From contig NC_092091.1 in assembly GCF_045679555.1 (NCBI RefSeq), positions 11,929,918-11,993,917 of the forward strand: a stretch of DNA of 64,000 nucleotides. The letters run 5' to 3'. This document shows, piece after piece, positions 22,690-33,482 of the stretch. The stretch comes from Salvelinus alpinus (Eukaryota > Chordata > Actinopteri > Salmoniformes > Salmonidae). Position 1 is the stretch's first letter. Each line of letters starts with the position of its first letter. The position numbers and the translations under genes were made by a program. The notes under the pieces are model-generated. The model saw only the letters and a program-made list of their open reading frames with translations, was not told the origin of the DNA and did no database searches.

Positions 22690-23995
22690 TGGGGTCACCG
22701 TGATCTGATTACTGTGGGGTCACCATGATCTGATTACTGTGGGGTCACCATGATCTGATTACTGTGGGGTCACCCTGATCTGATTACTGTGAGGTCACCG
22801 TGATCTGATTACTGTGGGGTCACCGTGATCTGATTACTGTGGGGTCACCGTGATCTGATTACTGTGGGGTCACCGTGATCTGATTACTGTGGGGTCACCA
22901 TGATCTGATTACTGTGGGGTCACCATGATCTGATTACTGTGGGGTCACCGTGATCTGATTACTGTGGGGTCACCGTGATCTGATTACTGTGGGGTCACCA
23001 TGATCTGATTACTGTGGGGTCACCGTGATCTGATTACTGTGGGGTCACCGTGATCTGATTACTGTGGGGTCACCGTGATCTGATTACTGTGGGGTCACCG
23101 TGATCTGATTACTGTGGGGTCACCGTGATCTGATTACTGTGGGGTCACCGTGATCTGATTACTGTGGGGTCACCGTGATCTGATTACTGTGGGGTCACCG
23201 TGATCTGATTACTGTGGGTACACCGTGATCTGATTACTGTGGGGTCACCGTGATCTGATTACTGTGGGGTCACCGTGATCTGATTACTGTGGGGTCACCG
23301 TGATCTGATTACTGTGGGGTCACCGTGATCTGATTACTGTGGGGTCACCGTGATCTGATTACTGTGGGGTCACCGTGATCTGATTACTGTGGGGTCACCG
23401 TGATCTGATTACTGTGGGGTCACCGTGATCTGATTACTGTGGGGTCACCGTGATCTGATTACTGTGGGGTCACCGTGATCTGATTACTGTGGGGTCACCG
23501 TGATCTGATTACTGTGGGGTCACCGTGATCTGATTACTGTGGGGTCACCGTGATCTGATTACTGTGGGGTCACCGTGATCTGATTACTGTGGGGTCACCG
23601 TGATCTGATTACTGTGGGGTCACCGTGATCTGATTACTGTGGGGTCACCGTGATCTGATTACTGTGGGGTCACCGTGATCTGATTACTGTGGGGTCACCG
23701 TGATCTGATTACTGTGGGGTCACCGTGATCTGATTACTGTGGGGTCACCGTGATCTGATTACTGTGGGGTCACCGTGATCTGATTACTGTGGGGTCACCG
23801 TGATCTGATTACTGTGGGGTCACCATGATCTGATTACTGTGGGGTCACCATGATCTGATTACTGTGGGGTCACCATGATCTGATTACTGTGGGGTCACCA
23901 TGATCTGATTACTGTGGGGTCACCATGATCTGATTACTGTGGGGTCACCATGATCTGATTACTGTGGGGTCACCATGATCTGATTACCATCACCA
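22690..23995 (+). repeat. 25-bp minisatellite, about 52 units
   Basis: Unit tgtggggtcaccgtgatctg + attac. Most units carry CCG and those at the two edges carry CCA. Each unit holds GGGTCA-CCG-TGATCT, one base from the estrogen-response-element palindrome. Confidence 0.95.
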
Positions 23996-24165
23996 TGATC
24001 TGATCTCAAGATTTATTTTTTATCCTCTATTAAAATATGTGGTATATTTATCATGGAATGTAAGACCAAAGAAGAGTTGTATCTCTGTAAGAGATATTCA
24101 AACACCCTCTCAAAGACAACATACATGTTCTTTCTTTTACTTGTGTTTTTATCTCCATCTGTCAG

Positions 24166-24903
24166 ACGTCCTCCAGCTGACGTTGGATCTGAACACAGCT
24201 GATCCAGAACTCAGCCTGTCTGAGGGAAACAGGAAGGTGACAGGCACTGATAAAGCTCAGCCCTCTCCTGACCAGAGAGATGTTCCTACTGGAGACAGGT
24301 GCTGTGTAGAGACGGCCTGTCTGGAGTCTGCTACTGGGAGGTAGAGTGGAGCAGTGGATGGCTTGAAATAGCAGTGTCATATAAAGGGATCAGCAGGAAA
24401 GGAAAGGCCCCAGAGTGTACATTTCTAGGTACCAGTCAGTCCTGGACTTAGGAGTGCTATCCCCCCATTGTAGGTTTTGGCACAATGATAATAAACCAGA
24501 AATATCTGTCCCCTGCTCCTCCAGAGTAGGAGTGTACCTGGACCACAAGGCAGGTACTCTGTCCTTCTACAGTGTCTCTGATACAATGACCCTCCTCCAC
24601 AGAGTAGGAGTGTACCTGGACCACAAGGCAGGTACTCTGTCCTTCTACAGTGTCTCTGACACAATGACCCTCCTCCACAGAGTAGGAGTGTACCTGGACC
24701 ACAAGGCAGGTACTCTGTCCTTCTACAGTGTCTCTGACACAATGACCCTCCTCCACAGAGTAGGAGTGTACCTGGACCACAAGGCAGGTACTCTGTCCTT
24801 CTACAGTGTCTCTGACACAATGACCCTCCTCTACAGAGTCCAGACCACATTCACTCAGCCCCTCTATCCTGGGTTTGGCATTGGTACAAAATCACATCTC
24901 TAA
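24166..24903 (+). pseudogene. Orphan broken B30.2 (PRY-SPRY) exon with a fourfold 78-bp internal repeat
   Basis: After a good acceptor (ctgtcag at 24159-24165) the frame reads DVLQLTLDLNTADPELSLS, a PRY start like that of the three TRIM genes but clearly diverged. The frame shifts before the YWEVEWS segment, and a second lesion with a stop follows around 24450, so the domain cannot be read through. The end ([15 protein letters not shown] to [10 protein letters not shown]) is intact in another frame but contains four tandem copies of a 26-residue SPRY segment. No RING, B-box or coiled-coil exon lies upstream before TRIM A. It is best seen as a relic of another TRIM or NLR B30.2 gene. Confidence 0.75.
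24523..24834 (+). repeat. 78-bp x 4 in-frame tandem duplication inside the SPRY sequence
   Basis: Four nearly identical 78-bp units begin at 24523, 24601, 24679 and 24757. Each encodes 26 residues ([18 protein letters not shown] plus eight more). The paralogous TRIM genes have one copy. The length is a multiple of three, so the frame is kept across all four units. Confidence 0.92.
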
Positions 24904-25021
24904 ATAATGACCAATAGATACAGATCAACTATTTCAGATATTCCGGGTTATTAACAGTCTTCCACTAGGTCTATGATCTGGTTAGACTCCCCTTTTTTAT
25001 TGTAATAAATACATTGTTTAG

Positions 25022-25378
25022 ACAGCACATTGTACTTAGCCTGGTCCCAGATCAGTTAGTGCTCTTGATAAACAGATGGCATGATAGCACATTGTAATTA
25101 GACTGGTCCCAGATCAGTTAGTGCTCTTGATAAACAGATGGCATGATAGCACATTGTAATTAGACTGGTCCCAGATCAGTTAGTGCTCTTGATAAAACAG
25201 ATGGCATGATAGCACATTCTAATTAGCCTGGTCCCAGATCAGTTAGTGCTATTGATAAACAGACGGCATGACAGCACATTGTAATTAGACTGGTCCCAGA
25301 TCAGTTAGTGCTATTAATAAACAGATGGCATGATAGCACATTCTAATTAGCCTGGTCCCAGATCAGTTAGTACTCTTG
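25022..25378 (+). repeat. 62-bp tandem repeat, about 6 units
   Basis: Unit tagcacattgtaattagact + ggtcccagatcagttagtgc and on, with alternating variants (gactgg/cctggt). Confidence 0.88.
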
Positions 25379-25499
25379 TTAATCAATGTGATCTTTCAAA
25401 ATAAAAGTCATCATCATGACATTAGAAATGCTCTATTATTGAATTGATTGACACAATGAATCAGTTATTTACAATAATCTATTTACCAGTATATCCATT

Positions 25500-27428
25500 T
25501 AGACAAATATATGACACATAATACATTCCCACATCATATCCATGTAGACTAATAGACAGTACATAACACACTCCCACATCATATCCATGTAGACTAATAG
25601 ACAGTACATAATACACTCCCACATCATATCCATGTACACTAATAGACAGTACATAATACACTCCCACATCATATCCATGTAGACTAATAGACAGTACATA
25701 ATACACTCCCACATCATATCCATGTAGACTAATAGACAGTACATAATACACTCCCACATCATATCCATGTACACTAATAGACAGTACATAATACACTCCC
25801 ACATCATATCCATGTAGACTAATAGACAGTACATAATACACTCCCACATCATATCCATGTAGACTAATAGACAGTACATAATACACTCCCACATCATATC
25901 CATGTACACTAATAGACAGTACATAATACACTCCCACATCATATCCATGTAGACTAATAGACAGTACATAATACACTCCCACATCATATCCATGTACACT
26001 AATAGACAGTACATAATACACTCCCACATCATATCCATGTACACTAATAGACAGTACATAATACACTCCCACATCATGTCCATGTAGACTAATAGACAGT
26101 ACATAATACACTCCCACATCATATCCATGTAGACTAATAGACAGTACATAACACACTCCCACATCATATCCATGTAGACTAATAGACAGTACATAACACA
26201 CTCCCACATCATATCCATGTAGACTAATAGACAGTACATAACACACTCCCACATCATATCCATGTAGACTAATAGACAGTACATAACACACTCCCACATC
26301 ATATCCATGTAGACTAATAGACAGTACATAACACACTCCCACATCATATCCATGTAGACTAAGAGACAGTACATAACACACTCCCACATTATATCCATGT
26401 AGACTAATAGACAGTACATAATACACTCCCACATCATATCCATGTAGACTAATACACAGTACATAATACACTCCCACATCATATCCATGTAGACTAATAG
26501 ACAGTACATAATACACTCCCACATCATATCCATGTAGACTAATAGACAGTACATAATACACTCCCACATCATATCCATGTACACTAATAGACAGTACATA
26601 ACACACTCCCACATCATATCCATGTAGACTAATAGACAGTACATAACACACTCCCACATTATATCCATGTAGACTAATAGACAGTACATAATACACTCCC
26701 ACATCATATCCATGTAGACTAATAGACAGTACATAATACACTCCCACATCATATCCATGTACACTAATAGACAGTACATAATACACTCCCACATCATATC
26801 CATGTAGACTAATATACAGTACATAATACACTCCCACATCATATCCATGTAGACTAATAGACAGTACATAATACACTCCCACATCATATCCATGTAGACT
26901 AAAATACAGTACATAATACACTCCCACATCATATCCATGTAGACTAATAGACAGTACATAATACACTCCCACATCATATCCATGTAGACTAATAGACAGT
27001 ACATAATACACTCCCACATCATATCCATGTAGACTAATAGACAGTACATAATACACTCCCACATCATATCCATGTAGACTAATAGACAGTACATAACACA
27101 CTCCCACATCATATCCATGTAGACTAATAGACAGTACATAATACACTCCCACATCATATCCATGTAGACTAATAGACAGTACATAATACACTCCCACATC
27201 ATATCCATGTAGACTAATAGACAGTACATAACACACTCCCACATCATATCCATGTAGACTAATAGACAGTACATAATACACTCCCACATCATATCCATGT
27301 AGACTAATAGACAGTACATAATACACTCCCACATCATATCCATGTAGACTAATAGACAGTACATAATACACTCCCACATCATATCCATGTAGACTAATAG
27401 ACAGTACATAACACACTCCCACATTATA
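25500..27428 (+). repeat. 45-bp minisatellite, about 43 units
   Basis: Unit cactcccacatcatatccat + gtagactaatagacagtaca + taata. Two minus-strand frames stay open over almost the whole array because 45 is divisible by three and the unit lacks stops there. No start context or domain supports a gene. Confidence 0.95.
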
Positions 27429-27654
27429 TTTCAGTAGGAAGAAACACAAAGGTTTAAGTCTCTGATCATCTAAAGTGACTGTCTAAAACTGACTGTCAAT
27501 GAACACAATCCACAGTACAGACATCAATAAACCAAGAGGAACTCCAGCTACAGGGGACAAAGGTCGTGTAGAGGTCACTGTTTCTATGGAGACTGTTGTG
27601 GAGGAGCGTTCCATGGTGTGGTAGAATCACAGGCAGGTCTTGTACTGCTGGAGC

Positions 27655-28045
27655 TTCTCCCACTGTCACCTGTCTCAATGCTGTCACCTGTCTCAATACT
27701 GCCACCTGTCTCAATACTGTCACCTGTCTCAGTACTGTCACCTGTCTCAATGCTGTCACCTGTCTCAAAACAGTCACCTGTCTCAATACTGCCACCTGTC
27801 TCAATACAGTCACCTGTCTCAATACTGCCACCTGTCTCAGTACTGCCACCTGTCTCAATACTGCCACCTGTCTCAATACAGTCACCTGTCTCAATACTGC
27901 CACCTGTCTCAATACAGTCACCTGTCTCAATACTGCCACCTGTCTCAGTACTGCCACCTGTCTCAATACTGTCACCTGTCTCAATACAGTCACCTGTCTC
28001 AATGCTGTCAACTGTCTCAATACTGTCACCTGTCTCATCTACACA
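27655..28045 (+). repeat. 18-bp minisatellite, about 21 units
   Basis: Unit ctgtcacctgtctcaata with C/T and A/G variants. All frames are open because the unit is a multiple of three. Confidence 0.92.
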
Positions 28046-28227
28046 GACTATATTGACACTTTGTTCAGGTCACCTCAAGAGTTTTGTATCAATAAAAATC
28101 TTGAAGTCCAGGATTGAAAGAACTCTAATGTCTTCCTGTCCTCCTCATGTCTTCCTGTCCTCCTCATGTATTCCTGTCCTCCTCATGTCTTCTGTCCTCC
28201 TCATGTTCTTTGCCTCATCTGTAATGA

Positions 28228-28934
28228 CTATACTGATACACGAGAGGTGCTAATACTGTACCTGTCAGATATCCAGCAGAACACCAGAGTGTTTATGGTC
28301 ATCAACATGGCTAAGAAGAAGAAACGCTACAGATTCCCTTCATGCAGTGTGTTTAGGTACCAGTTACCTGTAGTTGGACAGGAGAACAGATTCCCTTCAT
28401 GCAGTGTGTTTGGGTACCAGTTACCTGTAGTTGGACAGGAGGACAGATTCCCTTCATGCAGTGTGTTTAGGTACCAGTTACCTGTAGTTGGACAGGAGAA
28501 CAGATTCCCTTCATGCAGTGTGTTTGGGTACCAGTTACCTGTAGTTGGACAGGAGAACAGATTCCCTTCATGCAGTATGTTTAGGTACCAGTTACCTGTA
28601 GTTGGACAGGATAACAGATTCCCTTCATGCAGTGTGTTTGGGTACAAGTTACCTGTAGTTGGTCAGGAGAACAGTGCTATAAGTGGCCATAGGACTGAAT
28701 CACCATAATGCAGACAGACCCCCATCAACCATTCCAACATGAATGTATGTTCCTCTTCAGTTTCTATGGTTACGATGATGCATCTGTTAGTGAAGCATTT
28801 ACCTCCAGAGAGTAGGTAGACCAGCTGGATGATGAGGGCTCCCAGGAAACAGCCCCCTCCGTAGGACAGGGTGAGGAAGTGCAGGGAGATGCTTCTGATA
28901 TGACTGGGTGTCAGGTGGAAGGAGATCACAGAGC
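28228..28934 (-). pseudogene. Last two exons of an SLC15-like (POT family) oligopeptide transporter, broken
   Basis: The minus-strand exon 28934-28803 (132 nt, preceded by ctctgttccag and followed by gtaaatg) encodes SISLHFLTLSYGGGCFLGAL and then IIQLVYLLSGG, a membrane segment. It ends in phase 1. The next acceptor, ctacag before 28367, opens NWYLNTLHEGNL in the matching phase, continuing the typical loop and last helix of proton-coupled oligopeptide transporters (RFFFLAMLMTINTLVFCWIS), with a final stop at 28228-28230. A TAG at 28327-28329 interrupts the last exon. The splice acceptor and exon start are repeated six times (28331-28672). No earlier exons are recognised upstream before TRIM B. 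The family call rests on recognised motifs and phase agreement. Confidence 0.5.
28331..28672 (-). repeat. 57-bp x 6 minisatellite carrying a splice acceptor and exon start
   Basis: Six 57-bp units each hold, on the minus strand, a pyrimidine-rich acceptor ending ctacag followed by about 37 nt of the SLC15-like exon (NWY..NTLHEGNL). Units alternate between a and g at one position in the +strand word gttt(a/g)ggtacc, so the array is really three 114-bp dimers. Confidence 0.88.
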
Positions 28935-29253
28935 CTGGAACAGAGAGGAGAGGAAGGCTGGGAACAGAATGAATCATTCATTTGGTTCAAACGTCTCTTG
29001 TCTGTCTCTAATAAACCAGTAGGGGTCATCCTAACCGTAGCTTCCAGAGTTCAGAATACTATCCACCATGTTGGCAGTTGGTTCCAACACTCCACATTCT
29101 AACTACATATGGCGTCCATTGACATTCTAAATACATATGGTGTCCATTTACATTCTAACTACATATGGTAGTATGCTCTAACGCTAGTTGGCACTGGCTC
29201 CCAAAATGACCTCTAACTTCCTTCATACTGGATGCAGAGACATAAAACGGGTA

Positions 29254-29906
29254 TCCATGAGTTCATCTGACTCTGGGTCAGTAGATAAAGGGCTTCATCT
29301 GACTCTGGGTCAGTAGTTTAAGGGCTTCATCTGACTCTGGGTCAGTAGATAAAGGGCTTCATCTGACTCTGGGTCAGTAGATAAAGGGCCTCATCTGACT
29401 CTGGGTCAGTAGTTTAAGGGCTTCATCTGACTCTGGGTCAGTAGATAAAGGGCCTCATCTGACTCTGGGTCAGTAGTTTAAGGGCTTCATCTGACTCTGG
29501 GTCAGTAGATAAAGGGCCTCATCTGACTCTGGGTCAGTAGTTTAAGGGCTTCATCTGACTCTGGGTCAGTAGATAAAGGGCTTCATCTGACTCTGGGTCA
29601 GTAGTTTAAGGGCTTCATCTGACTCTGGGTCAGTAGTTTAAGAGCTTCATCTGACTCTGGGTCAGTAGTTTAAGGGCTTCATCTGACTCTGGGTCAGTAG
29701 TTTAAGGGCTTCATCTGACTCTGGGTCAGTAGTTTAAGAGCTTCATCTGACTCTGGGTCAGTAGATAAAGGGCTTCATCTGACTCTGGGTCAGTAGTTTA
29801 AGGGCTTGATCTGACTCTGGGTCAGTAGATAAAGGGCCTCATCTGACTCTGGGTCAGTAGATAAAGGGCTTCATCTGACTCTGGGTCAGTAGATAAAGGG
29901 CTTCAT
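29254..29906 (+). repeat. 32-bp minisatellite, about 20 units
   Basis: Unit cttcatctgactctgggtca + gtag(ataa/ttta)aggg. The two versions of the last part alternate in places. Confidence 0.93.
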
Positions 29907-30149
29907 TGCCTAAATCCTAAGTATCCCTTCAACCTTTAAACTGAGTTGTTAAGTGATTGCCCAGTGATTACGCTCTGAGGAGAGATACGTATTTTATTAT
30001 GCCTTTTGAAAGTGTTTTGTGAAACATTTATTTTTGAGAAAACTCCAGGACATTTTCCTATTTAAACCGGTCCTTTACCTCCAGTGTCCTGGTCAGGCCC
30101 TGAAAACACCCTCCAGACAGAGTATTCTACTACATGGGATGGACAGAAA

Positions 30150-30450
30150 TTATTGCATTTATTAATTTTACATTTACATTTTAGTCATTTAGCAGACACT
30201 CTTATCCAGAGTGACTTTCAATTAGTGCATTAGTATATCTTAAGACAGCTAGGTGAGACAACAATATATTACAATCGTATCAAGTACATTTTCCCTCAAC
30301 AAAGTATTTATCAATATTTTTACATATACATTTATATTTAGTTAATTTAGCAGATGCTCTTATCACACCATAGTACTATCAGACTTCTGATATCATTGTT
30401 GTCATTTAGCAGACAGTCTTATCACACCATAGTACTATCAGACTTCTGAT
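30150..30450 (-). mobile_element. L2-type tail fragments
   Basis: On the minus strand the typical tail (agagtgtctgctaaatgact, atgtaaatgtaaa) appears at 30160-30225. Two further partial copies at 30330-30460 include a local duplication of atcacaccatagtactatca. Confidence 0.6.
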
Positions 30451-30763
30451 ATCATTGCAGGGTGAAAGGGGGCCACAAAATGTGAACACTATAAAAAATG
30501 GAATAGAAAACTATTTAGTATTTTGAAAATAAAAAATACAAAATGCAATGGACTGTAGTTCAGCCCAGTGTAATTCAAATGACAAAATACTCAGAAGTAA
30601 TTAAAATACATATTTCAAATACGTGTAACAGAAATAATAACCATCTCTGTCTACTAACCAACACTCTGTCATACTTCCTTATCAAAGAAACCACACCCCC
30701 TCTACATACAGAGAACCCCGTCAAGTAGGAAGCCACTCCCCGTCCTCTGGTGTAGAGTTCAAT

Positions 30764-30774
30764 GAAACAGAAAG
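30764..30774 (+). promoter_or_regulatory. ISRE-like site upstream of TRIM B
   Basis: GAAACAGAAAG fits the GAAANNGAAA core bound by IRF/ISGF3, 73-83 bp before the ATG. TRIM A (GGAAACAAAACT at 3939-3950) and TRIM C (GGAAACTAAACT on the minus strand, 56920-56931) have weaker versions at similar distances. Interferon control is inferred. Confidence 0.5.
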
Positions 30775-30845
30775 TCATCTTTGACACTGAACAGAAAGTC
30801 ATCTATGACACTGCCATTGCTTAACCTACGGGAGAGAGCACCAAA

Positions 30846-33447
30846 ATGGCAGAGAATCAGGAACTGTTCTGTTGCTCCATCTGTCTGGATCTACTGAAGG
30901 ATCCGGTGACTACTGCCTGTGGACACAGTTACTGTATGGGCTGTATTAAAGAATGCTGGGATCAGGATGATCTGAAAGGTTTCTACAGCTGTCCACAGTG
31001 CAGACAGACCTTTACCCCAAGGCCTGTTCTGAACAGGAGCACTGTGCTGGCTGAGGTGGTGGAGAAACTGAAGAAGACAGGACTCCAGGCTGCTCCCCCT
31101 CCTGCTCTGTGCTATGCTGGACCTGGAGATGTGGCGTGTGATTTCTGCACTGGGACCAGAAAGCAGAAAGCCCTCATGTCCTGTCTGGCGTGTCTGGCCT
31201 CTTACTGTGAGACTCACCTCCAACCTCACTATGAATATCCTGCTTTCAAGAAGCACAAGCTGGTCAAAGCCACCGCACAACTACAGGAGAAGATCTGCTC
31301 TCATCATGACAAACTGCTGGAGGTTTACTGTCGTACCGATCAGCAGTGTATCTGTCTGCTGTGTACAATGGATGAACATAAAGGCCATGATACAGTGTCA
31401 GCTGCAGCAGAGAGGACTGGGAAACAGGTAAGACCAGAACAACTTGATGGTGACTGTCTGATAAACAAAGAATTAAAGATACAGTAGGAACTAAGACTGA
31501 TTGAATATGAGATCATTCAAATTAAATTGATCCACAGCAGAACAAATATGAACACAAACCTTGAGTATATATTTTTTTATTTATCCTTTATTTAGGCAAT
31601 TCAGTTAAGAACAAATTATTTCATACAATTAATTGTTTTACCTTTCAATAACTAAGCAAGTTGGTTAAAAACACATTCTTATTTACAATCACGGCCTACC
31701 AGGGAACAGCGGGTTAACTGCCTTGTTCAGGGAAAGAACAACAGATTTTTACCATGTCAGCTCAGAGATTCAATCCAGCAACCTTTCGGTTACTGTCCCA
31801 ACGCTCTAACCACTAGGCTACCTGCCACCTCTACACTCTAACCACTAGGCTACCTGCCACCTCTACACTCTAACCACTAGGCTACCTGCCACCTCTACAC
31901 TCTAACCACTAGGCTACCTGCCACCTCTACACTCTAACCACTAGTCTACCTGCCACCTCTACACTCTAACCACTAGTCTACCTGCCACCTCTACACTCTA
32001 ACCACTAGACTACCTGCCACCCCTACAGTATAACCACTAGTCTACCTGCCACCTCTACACTCTAACCACTAGACTACCTGCCACCCCTACAGTATAACCA
32101 CTAGTCTACCTGCCACCTCTACACTCTAACCACTAGACTACCTGCCACCTCTACACTCTAACCACTAGACTACCTGCCACCCCTACAGTATAACCACTAG
32201 TCTACCTGCCACCTCTACACTCTAACCACTAGACTACCTGCCACCTCTACACTCTAACCACTAGACTACCTGCCACCCCTACAGTATAACCACTAGTCTA
32301 CCTGCCACCCCTACAGTATAACCACTAGGCTACCTGCCACCTCTACACTCTAACCACTAGTCTACCTGCCACCTCTACACTCTAACCACTAGACTACCTG
32401 CCACCCCTACAGTATAACCACTAGTCTACCTGCCACCTCTACACTCTAACCACTAGGCTACCTGCCACCTCTACACTCTAACCACTAGACTACCTGTCAC
32501 CCCTGCAGTATAACCACTAGTCTACCTGCCACCTCTACAGTATAACCACTAGGCTACCTGCCACCTCTACACTCTAACCACTAGGCTACCTGCCACCTCT
32601 ACACTCTAACTGCCACCTCTACACTCTAACCACTGGACTACCTGCCACCTCTACAGTCTAACCACTAGGCTACCTGCCAATACGATGACGGCCTACTACC
32701 GGCCTAACCCTAACTCGGACAACGCTGGGCCAATTGTGCGTCACCCTATGGAACGCCCAATCACGGCCGGTTGTGATACAGCCTGGAATCAAACCAGGGT
32801 CTGAAGTGACGCTTCTAGCACTGAGATGCAGTGCCATAGATCACTGCGCCACTCGGGAGATATGATGATAACCCAGATTCTCAAAAATGATCACCATTTT
32901 ATAAAGTCCAACACCATTATCACTTGTTATCAAACACCCAATCAGCTCCCTGATTTGTGTTCTGTTAAAACTATAATCAATCAAATCAAATGTCATGTTA
33001 TTGGTCACACACATATTTAGCAGATATTATTGGTGGTGTAGTGAAATGCTTGTGTTCCTCCAGTAATATCTAACAATTCACAGCAATAAACACAAATCTA
33101 AAGTAAAAGAATGAATATTTAACATTTAGATTGAGCAATGTCAGAGTGGTGCTGACTAAAATCTAGTAGGATCACATACCATTATAATATAATGTCACAC
33201 AGTCACTTCCTCAACATTTGAATCCATTTCTTCTAGTCACATGACTATACTATTGATCTGCTGGACAAATAAAACTTGATAGCTCATTGAAGAGTGATTC
33301 TCCACAGAGGCAGCTGGGGATGAGTCAGCAGAAGGTCCAGCAGAGATTCCAGGAGAGAGAGAAGGAGCTGAAGGAGCTCCAACAGGCTGTGGAGTCTTTC
33401 AAGGTGAGTATTGTTGACCAGAGGAGACACCATTTCACTTCTCCCCT

Positions 33448-33482
<35 letters not shown>

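Noticed and set aside
22690-23995. CRISPR-like repeat array
   Set aside because: Head-to-tail minisatellite without unique spacers, in a vertebrate context.
25479-27449. 656- and 641-codon minus-strand frames
   Set aside because: Same reason: a 45-bp array divisible by three, two overlapping frames, no gene context.
27496-28253. Open frames on both strands over the 18-bp array
   Set aside because: Array artefact; four frames are open together.
31740-31832. tRNA gene on the minus strand (also 32790-32858, 53880-53945 and 59130-59215)
   Set aside because: tRNA-like heads of SINEs; no complete cloverleaf with anticodon arm could be made out.
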